64,000 nucleotides of DNA. It comes from Argentina anserina. Lineage: Eukaryota; Streptophyta; Magnoliopsida; Rosales; Rosaceae. Positions 38,625 to 51,161 of this stretch are shown piece by piece. A program made the translations under genes and the position numbers. Location of the stretch: NCBI RefSeq assembly GCF_933775445.1, contig NW_026089428.1:620001-684000 (forward strand), given 5' to 3'. Below the pieces are notes generated by a model that had not been told where the DNA came from, made no database searches, and saw only the letters and a list, made by a program, of their open reading frames with translations. Numbering within the stretch: position 1 is the first letter of the stretch; the number at the start of each line of letters is the position of its first letter.

Positions 38625-39190
38625 TAAGGCTTCTGATGCGAGTTTCTATTGAATTTGAGAGTTTTCCAAGTGTGGGAGTGTGTTTCTTTCAAACTGAGTA
38701 TCTTTACATCGTTTGCGTATCTTTACTATTCCAATTGTGTATCTTTTCATTTCTCGTTTGAGTATCTTTCTGTAAGGCTTCTGATGCGAGTTTCTATTGA
38801 ATTTGAGAGTTTTGCAAGTGTGGGAGTGTGTTTCTTTCAAACACTCATCTTTACATCGTTTGCGTATCTTTACTATTCCAATTGTGTATCTTTTCATTTC
38901 TCGTTTGAGTATCTTTCTGTAAGGCTTCTGATGCGAGTTTCTATTGTATTTGAGAGTTTTCCAAGTGTGGGAGTGTGTTTCTTTCAAACTGAGTATCTTT
39001 ACATCGTTTGCGTATCTTTACTATTCCAATTGTGTATCTTTACATCGTTTCCGTATCTTTACTATTCCAATTGTGTATCTTTACATGGTTTGCGTATCTT
39101 TACTATTCCAATTGTGTATCTTTACATCGTTTGCGTATCTTTACTATTCCAATTGTGTATCTTTTCATTTCTCGTTTGAGTATCTTTCTG
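38625..39190 (+). repeat. 525-bp block, second copy, enlarged by one 41-bp unit
   Basis: Same order as 36547-37071, offset 2,078 bp, but the last monomer (38920-39190) is 271 bp with four 41-bp units instead of three. This shows directly that 41-bp copy number changes inside an otherwise conserved block. Confidence 0.85.
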
Positions 39191-39568
39191 TAAGGCTTCT
39201 GATGCGAGTTTCTATTGAATTTGAGAGTTTTGCAAGTGTGGGAGTGTGTTTCTTTCAAACTGAGTATCTTTACATCGTTTGCGTATCTTTACTATTCCAA
39301 TTGTGTATCTTTACATCGTTTGCGTATCTTTACTATTCCAATTGTGTATCTTTTCATTTCTCGTTTGAGTATCTTTCTCTAAGGCTTCTGATGCGAGTTT
39401 CTATTGTATTTGAGAGTTTTCCAAGTGTGGGAGTGTGTTTCTTTCAAACTGAGTATCTTTACATCGTTTGCGTATCTTTACTATTCCAATTGTGTATCTT
39501 TACATCGTTTGCGTATCTTTACTATTCCAATTGTGTATCTTTTCATTTCTCGTTTGAGTGTCTTTCTG

Positions 39569-40093
39569 TAAGGCTTCTGATGCGAGTTTCTATTGAATTT
39601 GAGAGTTTTCCAAGTGTGGGAGTGTGTTTCTTTCAAACTGAGTATCTTTACATCGTTTGCGTATCTTTACTATTCCAATTGTGTATCTTTTCATTTCTCG
39701 TTTGAGTATCTTTCTGTAAGGCTTCTGATGCGAGTTTCTATTGAATTTGAGAGTTTTGCAAGTGTGGGAGTGTGTTTCTTTCAAACACTCATCTTTACAT
39801 CGTTTGCGTATCTTTACTATTCCAATTGTGTATCTTTTCATTTCTCGTTTGAGTATCTTTCTGTAAGGCTTCTGATGCGAGTTTCTATTGTATTTGAGAG
39901 TTTTCCAAGTGTGGGAGTGTGTTTCTTTCAAACTGAGTATCTTTACATCGTTTGCGTATCTTTACTATTCCAATTGTGTATCTTTACATCGTTTCCGTAT
40001 CTTTACTATTCCAATTGTGTATCTTTACATGGTTTGCGTATCTTTACTATTCCAATTGTGTATATTTTCATTTCTCGTTTGAGTATCTTTCTG
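39569..40093 (+). repeat. 525-bp block, third copy
   Basis: Same three monomers in the same order as 36547-37071, again preceded by GAGTGTCTTTCTG. It lies 944 bp after the second copy. Confidence 0.84.
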
Positions 40094-40701
40094 TAAGGCT
40101 TCTGATGCGAGTTTCTATTGAATTTGAGAGTTTTGCAAGTGTGGGAGTGTGTTTCTTTCAAACTGAGTATCTTTACATCGTTTGCGTATCTTTACTATTC
40201 CAATTGTGTATCTTTACATCGTTTGCGTATCTTTACTATTCCAATTGTGTATCTTTTCATTTCTCGTTTGAGTATCTTTCTGTAAGGCTTCTGATGCGAG
40301 TTTCTATTGTATTTGAGAGTTTTCCAAGTGTGGGAGTGTGTTTCTTTCAAACTGAGTATCTTTACATCGTTTGCGTATCTTTACTATTCCAATTGTGTAT
40401 CTTTACATCGTTTCCGTATCTTTACTATTCCAATTGTGTATCTTTTCATTTCTCGTTTGAGTATCTTTCTCTAAGGCTTCTGATGCGAGTTTCTATTGTA
40501 TTTGAGAGTTTTCCAAGTGTGGGAGTGTGTTTCTTTCAAACTGAGTATCTTTACATCGTTTGCGTATCTTTACTATTCAAACTGAGTATCTTTACATCGT
40601 TTGCGTATCTTTACTATTCCAATTGTGTATCTTTACATCGTTTGCGTATCTTTACTATTCCAATTGTGTATCTTTTCATTTCTCGTTTGAGTATCTTTCT
40701 G

Positions 40702-40871
40702 TAAGGCTTCTGATGCGAGTTTCTATTGTATTTGAGAGTTTTCCAAGTGTGGGAGTGTGTTTCTTTCAAACTGAGTATCTTTACTATTCCAATTGTGTAT
40801 CTTTACATGGTTTGCGTATCTTTACTATTCCACTTGTGTATATTTTCATTTCTCGTTTGAGTATCTTTCTG
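40702..40871 (+). repeat. 170-bp monomer (loss of one 19-bp half-unit), copy 1
   Basis: AAACTGAGTATCTTTAC runs straight into TATTCCAATTG, so the first CATCGTTTGC half is missing. The length is 189 - 19. It follows the chimeric 230-bp monomer. CTATTCCACTTGTG near 40830 is private to this copy. Confidence 0.9.
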
Positions 40872-41397
40872 TAAGGCTTCTGATGCGAGTTTCTATTGAA
40901 TTTGAGAGTTTTGCAAGTGTGGGAGTGTGTTTCTTTCAAACTGAGTATCTTTACATCGTTTGCGTATCTTTACTATTCCAATTGTGTATCTTTACATCGT
41001 TTGCGTATCTTTACTATTCCAATTGTGTATCTTTTCATTTCTCGTTTGAGTATCTTTCTGTAAGGCTTCTGATGCGAGTTTCTATTGAATTTGAGAGTTT
41101 TGCAAGTGTGGGAGTGTGTTTCTTTCAAACTGAGTATCTTTACATCGTTTGCGTATCTTTACTATTCCAATTGTGTATCTTTACATCGTTTGCGTATCTT
41201 TACTATTCCAATTGTGTATCTTTTCATTTCTCGTTTGAGTATCTTTCTCTAAGGCTTCTGATGCGAGTTTCTATTGTATTTGAGAGTTTTCCAAGTGTGG
41301 GAGTGTGTTTCTTTCAAACTGAGTATCTTTACATCGTTTGCGTATCTTTACTATTCCAATTGTGTATCTTTTCATTTCTCGTTTGAGTGTCTTTCTG

Positions 41398-41922
41398 TAA
41401 GGCTTCTGATGCGAGTTTCTATTGAATTTGAGAGTTTTCCAAGTGTGGGAGTGTGTTTCTTTCAAACTGAGTATCTTTACATCGTTTGCGTATCTTTACT
41501 ATTCCAATTGTGTATCTTTTCATTTCTCGTTTGAGTATCTTTCTGTAAGGCTTCTGATGCGAGTTTCTATTGAATTTGAGAGTTTTGCAAGTGTGGGAGT
41601 GTGTTTCTTTCAAACACTCATCTTTACATCGTTTGCGTATCTTTACTATTCCAATTGTGTATCTTTTCATTTCTCGTTTGAGTATCTTTCTGTAAGGCTT
41701 CTGATGCGAGTTTCTATTGTATTTGAGAGTTTTCCAAGTGTGGGAGTGTGTTTCTTTCAAACTGAGTATCTTTACATCGTTTGCGTATCTTTACTATTCC
41801 AATTGTGTATCTTTACATCGTTTCCGTATCTTTACTATTCCAATTGTGTATCTTTACATGGTTTGCGTATCTTTACTACTCCAATTGTGTATATTTTCAT
41901 TTCTCGTTTGAGTATCTTTCTG
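41398..41922 (+). repeat. 525-bp block, fourth copy
   Basis: Same order as the other three copies, 1,829 bp after the third. A private substitution gives CTTTACTACTCC near 41877. The downstream flank (41923-42700) also matches the flank of copy three (40094-40871). Confidence 0.84.
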
Positions 41923-42530
41923 TAAGGCTTCTGATGCGAGTTTCTATTGAATTTGAGAGTTTTGCAAGTGTGGGAGTGTGTTTCTTTCAAACTGAGTATC
42001 TTTACATCGTTTGCGTATCTTTACCATTCCAATTGTGTATCTTTACATCGTTTGCGTATCTTTACTATTCCAATTGTGTATCTTTTCATTTCTCGTTTGA
42101 GTATCTTTCTGTAAGACTTCTGATGCGAGTTTCTATTGTATTTGAGAGTTTTCCAAGTGTGGGAGTGTGTTTCTTTCAAACTGAGTATCTTTACATCGTT
42201 TGCGTATCTTTACTATTCCAATTGTGTATCTTTACATCGTTTCCGTATCTTTACTATTCCAATTGTGTATCTTTTCATTTCTCGTTTGAGTATCTTTCTC
42301 TAAGGCTTCTGATGCGAGTTTCTATTGTATTTGAGAGTTTTCCAAGTGTGGGAGTGTGTTTCTTTCAAACTGAGTATCTTTACATCGTTTGCGTATCTTT
42401 ACTATTCAAACTGAGTATCTTTACATCGTTTGCGTATCTTTACTATTCCAATTGTGTATCTTTACATCGTTTGCGTATCTTTACTATTCCAATTGTGTAT
42501 CTTTTCATTTCTCGTTTGAGTATCTTTCTG

Positions 42531-42700
42531 TAAGGCTTCTGATGCGAGTTTCTATTGTATTTGAGAGTTTTCCAAGTGTGGGAGTGTGTTTCTTTCAAAC
42601 TGAGTATCTTTACTATTCCAATTGTGTATCTTTACATGGTTTGCGTATCTTTACTATTCCAATTGTGTATATTTTCATTTCTCGTTTGAGTATCTTTCTG
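42531..42700 (+). repeat. 170-bp monomer, copy 2
   Basis: Same 19-bp loss as at 40702, offset 1,829 bp, again directly after the chimeric 230-bp monomer. Confidence 0.9.
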
Positions 42701-44553
42701 TAAGGCTTCTGATGCGAGTTTCTATTGAATTTGAGAGTTTTGCAAGTGTGGGAGTGTGTTTCTTTCAAACTGAGTATCTTTACATCGTTTGCGTATCTTT
42801 ACTATTCCAATTGTGTATCTTTACATCGTTTGCGTATCTTTACTATTCCAATTGTGTATCTTTTCATTTCTCGTTTGAGTATCTTTCTGTAAGGCTTCTG
42901 ATGCGAGTTTCTATTGTATTTGAGAGTTTTCCAAGTGTGGGAGTGTGTTTCTTTCAAACTGAGTATCTTTACATCGTTTGCGTATCTTTACTATTCCAAT
43001 TGTGTATCTTTACATCGTTTGCGTATCTTTACTATTCCAATTGTGTATCTTTACATCGTTTGCGTATCTTTACTATTCCAATTGTGTATATTTTCATTTC
43101 TCGTTTGAGTATCTTTCTGTAAGGCTTCTGATGCGAGTTTCTATTGAATTTGAGAGTTTTGCAAGTGTGGGAGTGTGTTTCTTTCAAACTGAGTATCTTT
43201 ACATCGTTTGCGTATCTTTACTATTCCAATTGTGTATCTTTACATCGTTTGCGTATCTTTACTATTCCAATTGTGTATATTTTCATTTCTCGTTTGAGTA
43301 TCTTTCTGTAAGGCTTCTGATGCGAGTTTCTATTGAATTTGAGAGTTTTGCAAGTGTGGGAGTGTGTTTCTTTCAAACTGAGTATCTTTACATCGTTTGC
43401 GTATCTTTACTATTCCAATTGTGTATCTTTACATCGTTTGCGTATCTTTACTATACCAATTGTGTATCTTTTCATTTCTCGTTTGAGTATCTTTCTGTAA
43501 GGCTTCTGATGCGAGTTTCTATTGTATTTGAGAGTTTTCCAAGTGTGGGAGTGTGTTTCTTTCAAACTGAGTATCTTTACATCGTTTGCGTATCTTTACT
43601 ATTCCAATTGTGTATCTTTACATCGTTTGCGTATCTTTACTATTCCAATTGTGTATCTTTTCATTTCTCGTTTGAGTATCTTTCTGTAAGGCTTCTGATG
43701 CGAGTTTCTATTGTATTTGAGAGTTTTCCAAGTGTGGGAGTGTGTTTCTTTCAAACTGAGTATCTTTACATCGTTTGCGTATCTTTACTATTCCAATTGT
43801 GTATCTTTACATCGTTTCCGTATCTTTACTATTCCAATTGTGTATCTTTTCATTTCTCGTTTCAGTATCTTTCTGTAAGGCTTCTGATGCGAGTTTCTAT
43901 TGTATTTGAGAGTTTTGCAATCGGTTGCGTATCTTTACTATTCCAATTGTGTATCTTTACATCGTTTGCGTATCTTTACTATTCCAATTGTGTATATTTT
44001 CATTTCTCGTTTGAGTATCTTTCTGTAAGGCTTCTGATGCGAGTTTCTATTGAATTTGAGAGTTTTGCAAGTGTGGGAGTGTGTTTCTTTCAAACTGAGT
44101 ATCTTTACATCGTTTGCGTATCTTTACTATTCCAATTGTGTATCTTTACATCGTTTGCGTATCTTTACTATTCCAATTGTGTATCTTTTCATTTCTCGTT
44201 TGAGTATATTTCTGTAAGGCTTCTGATGCGAGTTTCTATTGTATTTGAGAGTTTTCCAAGTGTGGGAGTGTGTTTCTTTCAAACTGAGTATCTTTACATC
44301 GTTTGCGTATCTTTACTATTCCAATTGTGTATCTTTACATCGTTTCCGTATCTTTACTATTCCAATTGTGTATCTTTTCATTTCTCGTTTGAGTATCTTT
44401 CTGTAAGGCTTCTGATGCGAGTTTCTATTGTATTTGAGAGTTTTGCAATCGTTTGCGTATCTTTACTATTCCAATTGTGTATCTTTACATCGTTTGCGTA
44501 TCTTTACTATTCCAATTGTGTATATTTTCATTTCTCGTTTGAGTATCTTTCTA

Positions 44554-44824
44554 TAAGACTTCTGATGCTAGTTTCTATTGAATTTAAGAGTTTTGCAAGT
44601 GTGGGAGTGTGTTTCTTTCAAACTGAGTATCTTTACATCGTTTGCGTATCTTTACTATTCCAATTGTGTATCTTTACATCGTTTGCGTATCTTTACTATA
44701 CCAATTGTGTATCTTTACATCGTTTGCGTATCTTTACTATTCCAATTGTGTATCTTTACATCGTTTGCGTATCTTTACTATTCCAATTGTGTATCTTTTC
44801 ATTTCTCGTTTAAGTATCTTTCTG
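44554..44824 (+). repeat. 271-bp monomer (four 41-bp units)
   Basis: Four consecutive 41-bp units lie at 44627-44790, the second ending CTATACCAATTG. The monomer opens TAAGACTTCTGATGCTAG and has GAATTTAAGAG. All three + frames stay open across the four units. The 5,999-bp copy is at 50553-50823, and an independent four-unit monomer is at 38920-39190. Confidence 0.9.
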
Positions 44825-45162
44825 TAAGGCTTCTGATGCGAGTTTCTATTGTATTTTAGAGTTTTGCAAGTGTGGGAGTGTGTTTCTTTCAAACTGAGTA
44901 TCTTTACATCGTTTGCGTATCTTTACTATTCCAATTGTGTATCTTTTCATTTCTCGTTTGAGTATCTTTCTGTAAGGCTTTCTGATGCGAGTTTCTATTG
45001 AATTTGAGAGTTTTGCAAGTGTGGGAGTGTGTTTCTTTCAAACTGAGTATCTTTACATCGTTTGCGTATCTTTACTATTCCAATTGTGTATCTTTACATC
45101 GTTTGCGTATCTTTACTATTCCAATTGTGTATCTTTTCATTTCTCGTTTGAGTATCTTTCTG
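44825..45162 (+). repeat. Stop-bearing monomer cassette, copy 3
   Basis: Follows a 271-bp monomer and has TAG at 44857-44859. The 190-bp monomer here reads GTTTCTATTG, not GTTTTTATTG, so it is a distinct subtype. Confidence 0.87.
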
Positions 45163-48100
45163 TAAGGCTTCTGATGCGAGTTTCTATTGTATTTGAGAGT
45201 TTTCCAAGTGTGGGAGTGTGTTTCTTTCAAACTGAGTATCTTTACATCGTTTGCGTATCTTTACTATTCCAATTGTGTATCTTTACATCGTTTGCGTATC
45301 TTTACTATTCCAATTGTGTATCTTTTCATTTCTCGTTTGAGTATCTTTCTGTAAGGCTTCTGATGCGAGTTTCTATTGTATTTGAGAGTTTTCCAAGTGT
45401 GGGAGTGTGTTTCTTTCAAACTGAGTATCTTTACATCGTTTGCGTATCTTTACTATTCCAATTGTGTATCTTTACATCGTTTCCGTATCTTTACTATTCC
45501 AATTGTGTATCTTTTCATTTCTCGTTTCAGTATCTTTCTGTAAGGCTTCTGATGCGAGTTTCTATTGTATTTGAGAGTTTTGCAATCGTTTGCGTATCTT
45601 TACTATTCCAATTGTGTATCTTTACATCGTTTGCGTATCTTTACTATTCCAATTGTGTATCTTTTCATTTCTCGTTTGAGTATCTTTCTGTAAGACTTCT
45701 GATGCTAGTTTCTATTGAATTTGAGAGTTTTGCAAGTGTGGTAGTGTGTTTCTTTCAAACTAAGTATCTTTACATCGTTTGCGTATCTTTACTATTCCAA
45801 TTGTGTATCTTTACATCGTTTGCGTATCTTTACTATACCAATTGTGTATCTTTTCATTTCTCGTTTGAGTATCTTTCTGTAAGGCTTCTGATGCGAGTTT
45901 CTATTGAATTTGAGAGTTTTGCAAGTGTGGGAGTGTGTTTCTTTCAAACTGAGTATCTTTACATCGTTTGCGTATCTTTACTATTCCAATTGTGTATGTT
46001 TACATCGTTTGCGTATCTTTACTATTCCAATTGTGTATCTTTTCATTTCTCGTTTGAGTTTCTTTCTATAAGGCTTCTGATGCGAGTTTCTATTGTATTT
46101 GAGAGTTTTGCAAGTGTGGGACTGTGTTTCTTTCAAACTGAGTATCTTTACATCGTTTGCGTATCTTTACTATTCCAATTGTGTATCTTTACATCGTTTG
46201 CGTATCTTTACTATTCCAATTGTGTATCTTTACATCGTTTGCGTATCTTTACTATTCCAATTGTGTATCTTTTCATTTCTCGTTTGAGTATCTTTCTGTA
46301 AGGCTTCTGATGCGAGTTTCTATTGTATTTGAGAGTTTTGTAATCGTTTGCGTATCTTTACTATTCCAATTGTGTATATTTACATCGTTTGCGTATCTTT
46401 ACTATTCCAATTGTGTATATTTTCATTTCTTGTTTGAGTATCTTTCTATAAGACTTCTGATGCTAGTTTCTATTGAATTTGAGAGTTTTGCAAGTGTGGG
46501 AGTGTGTTTCTTTCAAACTGAGTATCTTTACATCGTTTTCGTATCTTTACTATTCCAATTGTGTATCTTTACATCGTTTGCGTATCTTTACTATACCAAT
46601 TGTGTATCTTTTCATTTCTCGTTTGAGTATCTTTCTGTAAGGCTTCTGATGCGAGTTTCTATTGAATTTGAGAGTTTTGCAAGTGTGGGAGTGTGTTTCT
46701 TTCAAACTGAGTATCTTTACATCGTTTGCGTATCTTTACTATTCCAATTGTGTATATTTAAATCGTTTGCGTATCTTTACTATTCCAATTGTGTATCTTT
46801 ACATCGTTTGCGTATCTTTACTATTCCAATTGTGTATCTTTTCATTTCTCGTTTGAGTTTCTTTCTGTAAGGCTTCTGATGCGAGTTTCTATTGTATTTG
46901 AGAGTTTTGCAAGTGTGGGAGTGTGTTTCTTTCAAACTGAGTATCTTTACATCGTTTGCGTATCTTTACTATTCCAATTGTGTATGTTTACATCGTTTGC
47001 GTATCTTTACTATTCCAATTGTGTATCTTTTCATTTCTCGTTTGAGTTTCTTTCTATAAGGCTTCTGATGCGAGTTTCTATTGTATTTGAGAGTTTTGCA
47101 AGTGTGGGACTGTGTTTCTTTCAAACTGAGTATCTTTACATCGTTTGCGTATCTTTACTATTCCAATTGTGTATCTTTACATCGTTTGCGTATCTTTACT
47201 ATTCCAATTGTGTATCTTTTCATTTCTCGTTTGAGTATCTTTCTGTAAGGCTTCTGATGCGAGTTTCTATTGTATTTGAGAGTTTTGTAATCGTTTGCGT
47301 ATCTTTACTATTCCAATTGTGTATATTTACATCGTTTGCGTATCTTTACTATTCCAATTGTGTATATTTTCATTTCTCGTTTGAGTATCTTTCTATAAGA
47401 CTTCTGATGCTAGTTTCTATTGAATTTGAGAGTTTTGCAAGTGTGGGAGTGTGTTTCTTTCAAACTGAGTATCTTTACATCGTTTGCGTATCTTTACTAT
47501 ACCAATTGTGTATCTTTTCATTTCTCGTTTGAGTATCTTTCTGTAAGGCTTCTGATGCGAGTTTCTATTGAATTTGAGAGTTTTGCAAGTGTGGGAGTGT
47601 GTTTCTTTCAAACTGAGTATCTTTACATCGTTTGCGTATCTTTACTATTCCAATTGTGTATCTTTACATCGTTTGCGTATCTTTACTATTCCAATTGTGT
47701 ATCTTTTCATTTCTCGTTTGAGTTTCTTTCTGTAAGGCTTCTGATGCGAGTTTCTATTGTATTTGAGAGTTTTGCAAGTGTGGGAGTGTGTTTCTTTCAA
47801 ACTGAGTATCTTTACATCGTTTGCGTATCTTTACTATTCCAATTGTGTATCTTTACATCGTTTGCGTATCTTTACTATTCCAATTGTGTATATTTTCATT
47901 TCTCGTTTGAGTATCTTTCTGTAAGGCTTCTGATGCGAGTTTCTATTGAATTTGAGAGTTTTGCAAGTGTGGGAGTGTGTTTCTTTCAAACTGAGTATCT
48001 TTACATCGTTTGCGTATCTTTATTATTCCAATTGTGTATCTTTACATCGTTTGCGTATCTTTACTATTCCAATTGTGTATCTTTTCATTTCTCGTTTGAG

Positions 48101-48529
48101 TATCTTTCTCTAAGGCTTCTGATGCGAGTTTCTATTGTATTTGAGAGTTTTCGAAGTGTGGGAGTGTGTTTCTTTCAAACTGAGTATCTTTACATCGTTT
48201 GCGTATCTTTACTATTCCAATTGTGTATCTTTACATCGTTTGCGTATCTTTACTATTCCAATTGTGTATCTTTTCATTTCTCGTTTGAGTATCTTTCTCT
48301 AAGGCTTCTGATGCGAGTTTCTATTGTATTTGAGAGTTTTCCAAGTGTGGGAGTGTGTTTCTTTCAAACTGAGTATCTTTACATCGTTTGCGTATCTTTA
48401 CTATTCAAACTGAGTATCTTTACATCGTTTGCGTATCTTTACTATTCCAATTGTGTATCTTTACATCGTTTGCGTATCTTTACTATTCCAATTGTGTATC
48501 TTTTCATTTCTCGTTTGAGTATCTTTCTG

Positions 48530-48699
48530 TAAGGCTTCTGATGCGAGTTTCTATTGTATTTGAGAGTTTTCCAAGTGTGGGAGTGTGTTTCTTTCAAACT
48601 GAGTATCTTTACTATTCCAATTGTGTATCTTTACATGGTTTGCGTATCTTTACTATTCCAATTGTGTATATTTTCATTTCTCGTTTGAGTATCTTTCTG
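48530..48699 (+). repeat. 170-bp monomer, copy 3
   Basis: Copy of 42531-42700 produced by the 5,999-bp duplication. Confidence 0.9.
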
Positions 48700-50552
48700 T
48701 AAGGCTTCTGATGCGAGTTTCTATTGAATTTGAGAGTTTTGCAAGTGTGGGAGTGTGTTTCTTTCAAACTGAGTATCTTTACATCGTTTGCGTATCTTTA
48801 CTATTCCAATTGTGTATCTTTACATCGTTTGCGTATCTTTACTATTCCAATTGTGTATCTTTTCATTTCTCGTTTGAGTATCTTTCTGTAAGGCTTCTGA
48901 TGCGAGTTTCTATTGTATTTGAGAGTTTTCCAAGTGTGGGAGTGTGTTTCTTTCAAACTGAGTATCTTTACATCGTTTGCGTATCTTTACTATTCCAATT
49001 GTGTATCTTTACATCGTTTGCGTATCTTTACTATTCCAATTGTGTATCTTTACATCGTTTGCGTATCTTTACTATTCCAATTGTGTATATTTTCATTTCT
49101 CGTTTGAGTATCTTTCTGTAAGGCTTCTGATGCGAGTTTCTATTGAATTTGAGAGTTTTGCAAGTGTGGGAGTGTGTTTCTTTCAAACTGAGTATCTTTA
49201 CATCGTTTGCGTATCTTTACTATTCCAATTGTGTATCTTTACATCGTTTGCGTATCTTTACTATTCCAATTGTGTATATTTTCATTTCTCGTTTGAGTAT
49301 CTTTCTGTAAGGCTTCTGATGCGAGTTTCTATTGAATTTGAGAGTTTTGCAAGTGTGGGAGTGTGTTTCTTTCAAACTGAGTATCTTTACATCGTTTGCG
49401 TATCTTTACTATTCCAATTGTGTATCTTTACATCGTTTGCGTATCTTTACTATTCCAATTGTGTATCTTTTCATTTCTCGTTTGAGTATCTTTCTGTAAG
49501 GCTTCTGATGCGAGTTTCTATTGTATTTGAGAGTTTTCCAAGTGTGGGAGTGTGTTTCTTTCAAACTGAGTATCTTTACATCGTTTGCGTATCTTTACTA
49601 TTCCAATTGTGTATCTTTACATCGTTTGCGTATCTTTACTATTCCAATTGTGTATCTTTTCATTTCTCGTTTGAGTATCTTTCTGTAAGGCTTCTGATGC
49701 GAGTTTCTATTGTATTTGAGAGTTTTCCAAGTGTGGGAGTGTGTTTCTTTCAAACTGAGTATCTTTACATCGTTTGCGTATCTTTACTATTCCAATTGTG
49801 TATCTTTACATCGTTTCCGTATCTTTACTATTCCAATTGTGTATCTTTTCATTTCTCGTTTCAGTATCTTTCTGTAAGGCTTCTGATGCGAGTTTCTATT
49901 GTATTTGAGAGTTTTGCAATCGTTTGCGTATCTTTACTATTCCAATTGTGTATCTTTACATCGTTTGCGTATCTTTACTATTCCAATTGTGTATATTTTC
50001 ATTTCTCGTTTGAGTATCTTTCTGTAAGGCTTCTGATGCGAGTTTCTATTGAATTTGAGAGTTTTGCAAGTGTGGGAGTGTGTTTCTTTCAAACTGAGTA
50101 TCTTTACATCGTTTGCGTATCTTTACTATTCCAATTGTGTATCTTTACATCGTTTGCGTATCTTTACTATTCCAATTGTGTATCTTTTCATTTCTCGTTT
50201 GAGTATATTTCTGTAAGGCTTCTGATGCGAGTTTCTATTGTATTTGAGAGTTTTCCAAGTGTGGGAGTGTGTTTCTTTCAAACTGAGTATCTTTACATCG
50301 TTTGCGTATCTTTACTATTCCAATTGTGTATCTTTACATCGTTTCCGTATCTTTACTATTCCAATTGTGTATCTTTTCATTTCTCGTTTGAGTATCTTTC
50401 TGTAAGGCTTCTGATGCGAGTTTCTATTGTATTTGAGAGTTTTGCAATCGTTTGCGTATCTTTACTATTCCAATTGTGTATCTTTACATCGTTTGCGTAT
50501 CTTTACTATTCCAATTGTGTATATTTTCATTTCTCGTTTGAGTATCTTTCTA

Positions 50553-50823
50553 TAAGACTTCTGATGCTAGTTTCTATTGAATTTAAGAGTTTTGCAAGTG
50601 TGGGAGTGTGTTTCTTTCAAACTGAGTATCTTTACATCGTTTGCGTATCTTTACTATTCCAATTGTGTATCTTTACATCGTTTGCGTATCTTTACTATAC
50701 CAATTGTGTATCTTTACATCGTTTGCGTATCTTTACTATTCCAATTGTGTATCTTTACATCGTTTGCGTATCTTTACTATTCCAATTGTGTATCTTTTCA
50801 TTTCTCGTTTAAGTATCTTTCTG
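50553..50823 (+). repeat. 271-bp monomer, duplicated copy
   Basis: Same as 44554-44824, including CTATACCAATTG and GAATTTAAGAG; no difference was noticed between the two. Confidence 0.9.
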
Positions 50824-51161
50824 TAAGGCTTCTGATGCGAGTTTCTATTGTATTTTAGAGTTTTGCAAGTGTGGGAGTGTGTTTCTTTCAAACTGAGTAT
50901 CTTTACATCGTTTGCGTATCTTTACTATTCCAATTGTGTATCTTTTCATTTCTCGTTTGAGTATCTTTCTGTAAGGCTTTCTGATGCGAGTTTCTATTGA
51001 ATTTGAGAGTTTTGCAAGTGTGGGAGTGTGTTTCTTTCAAACTGAGTATCTTTACATCGTTTGCGTATCTTTACTATTCCAATTGTGTATCTTTACATCG
51101 TTTGCGTATCTTTACTATTCCAATTGTGTATCTTTTCATTTCTCGTTTGAGTATCTTTCTG
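50824..51161 (+). repeat. Stop-bearing monomer cassette, copy 4
   Basis: Copy of 44825-45162 made by the 5,999-bp duplication, with TAG at 50856-50858. Confidence 0.87.

Larger units (their letters stand above)
42242..48240 (+). repeat. 5,999-bp tandem unit, copy 1
   Basis: From about 42242 the sequence matches that beginning at 48241 at a constant 5,999-bp offset for nearly 6 kb. Substitutions noticed are 43455 (A) against 49454 (T) and 43924 (G) against 49923 (T). The left break lies near 42241/48240, where CGTTTCCGTATC faces CGTTTGCGTATC. Contents include a 271-bp monomer, the in-frame-stop cassette and a 170-bp monomer. Confidence 0.92.
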
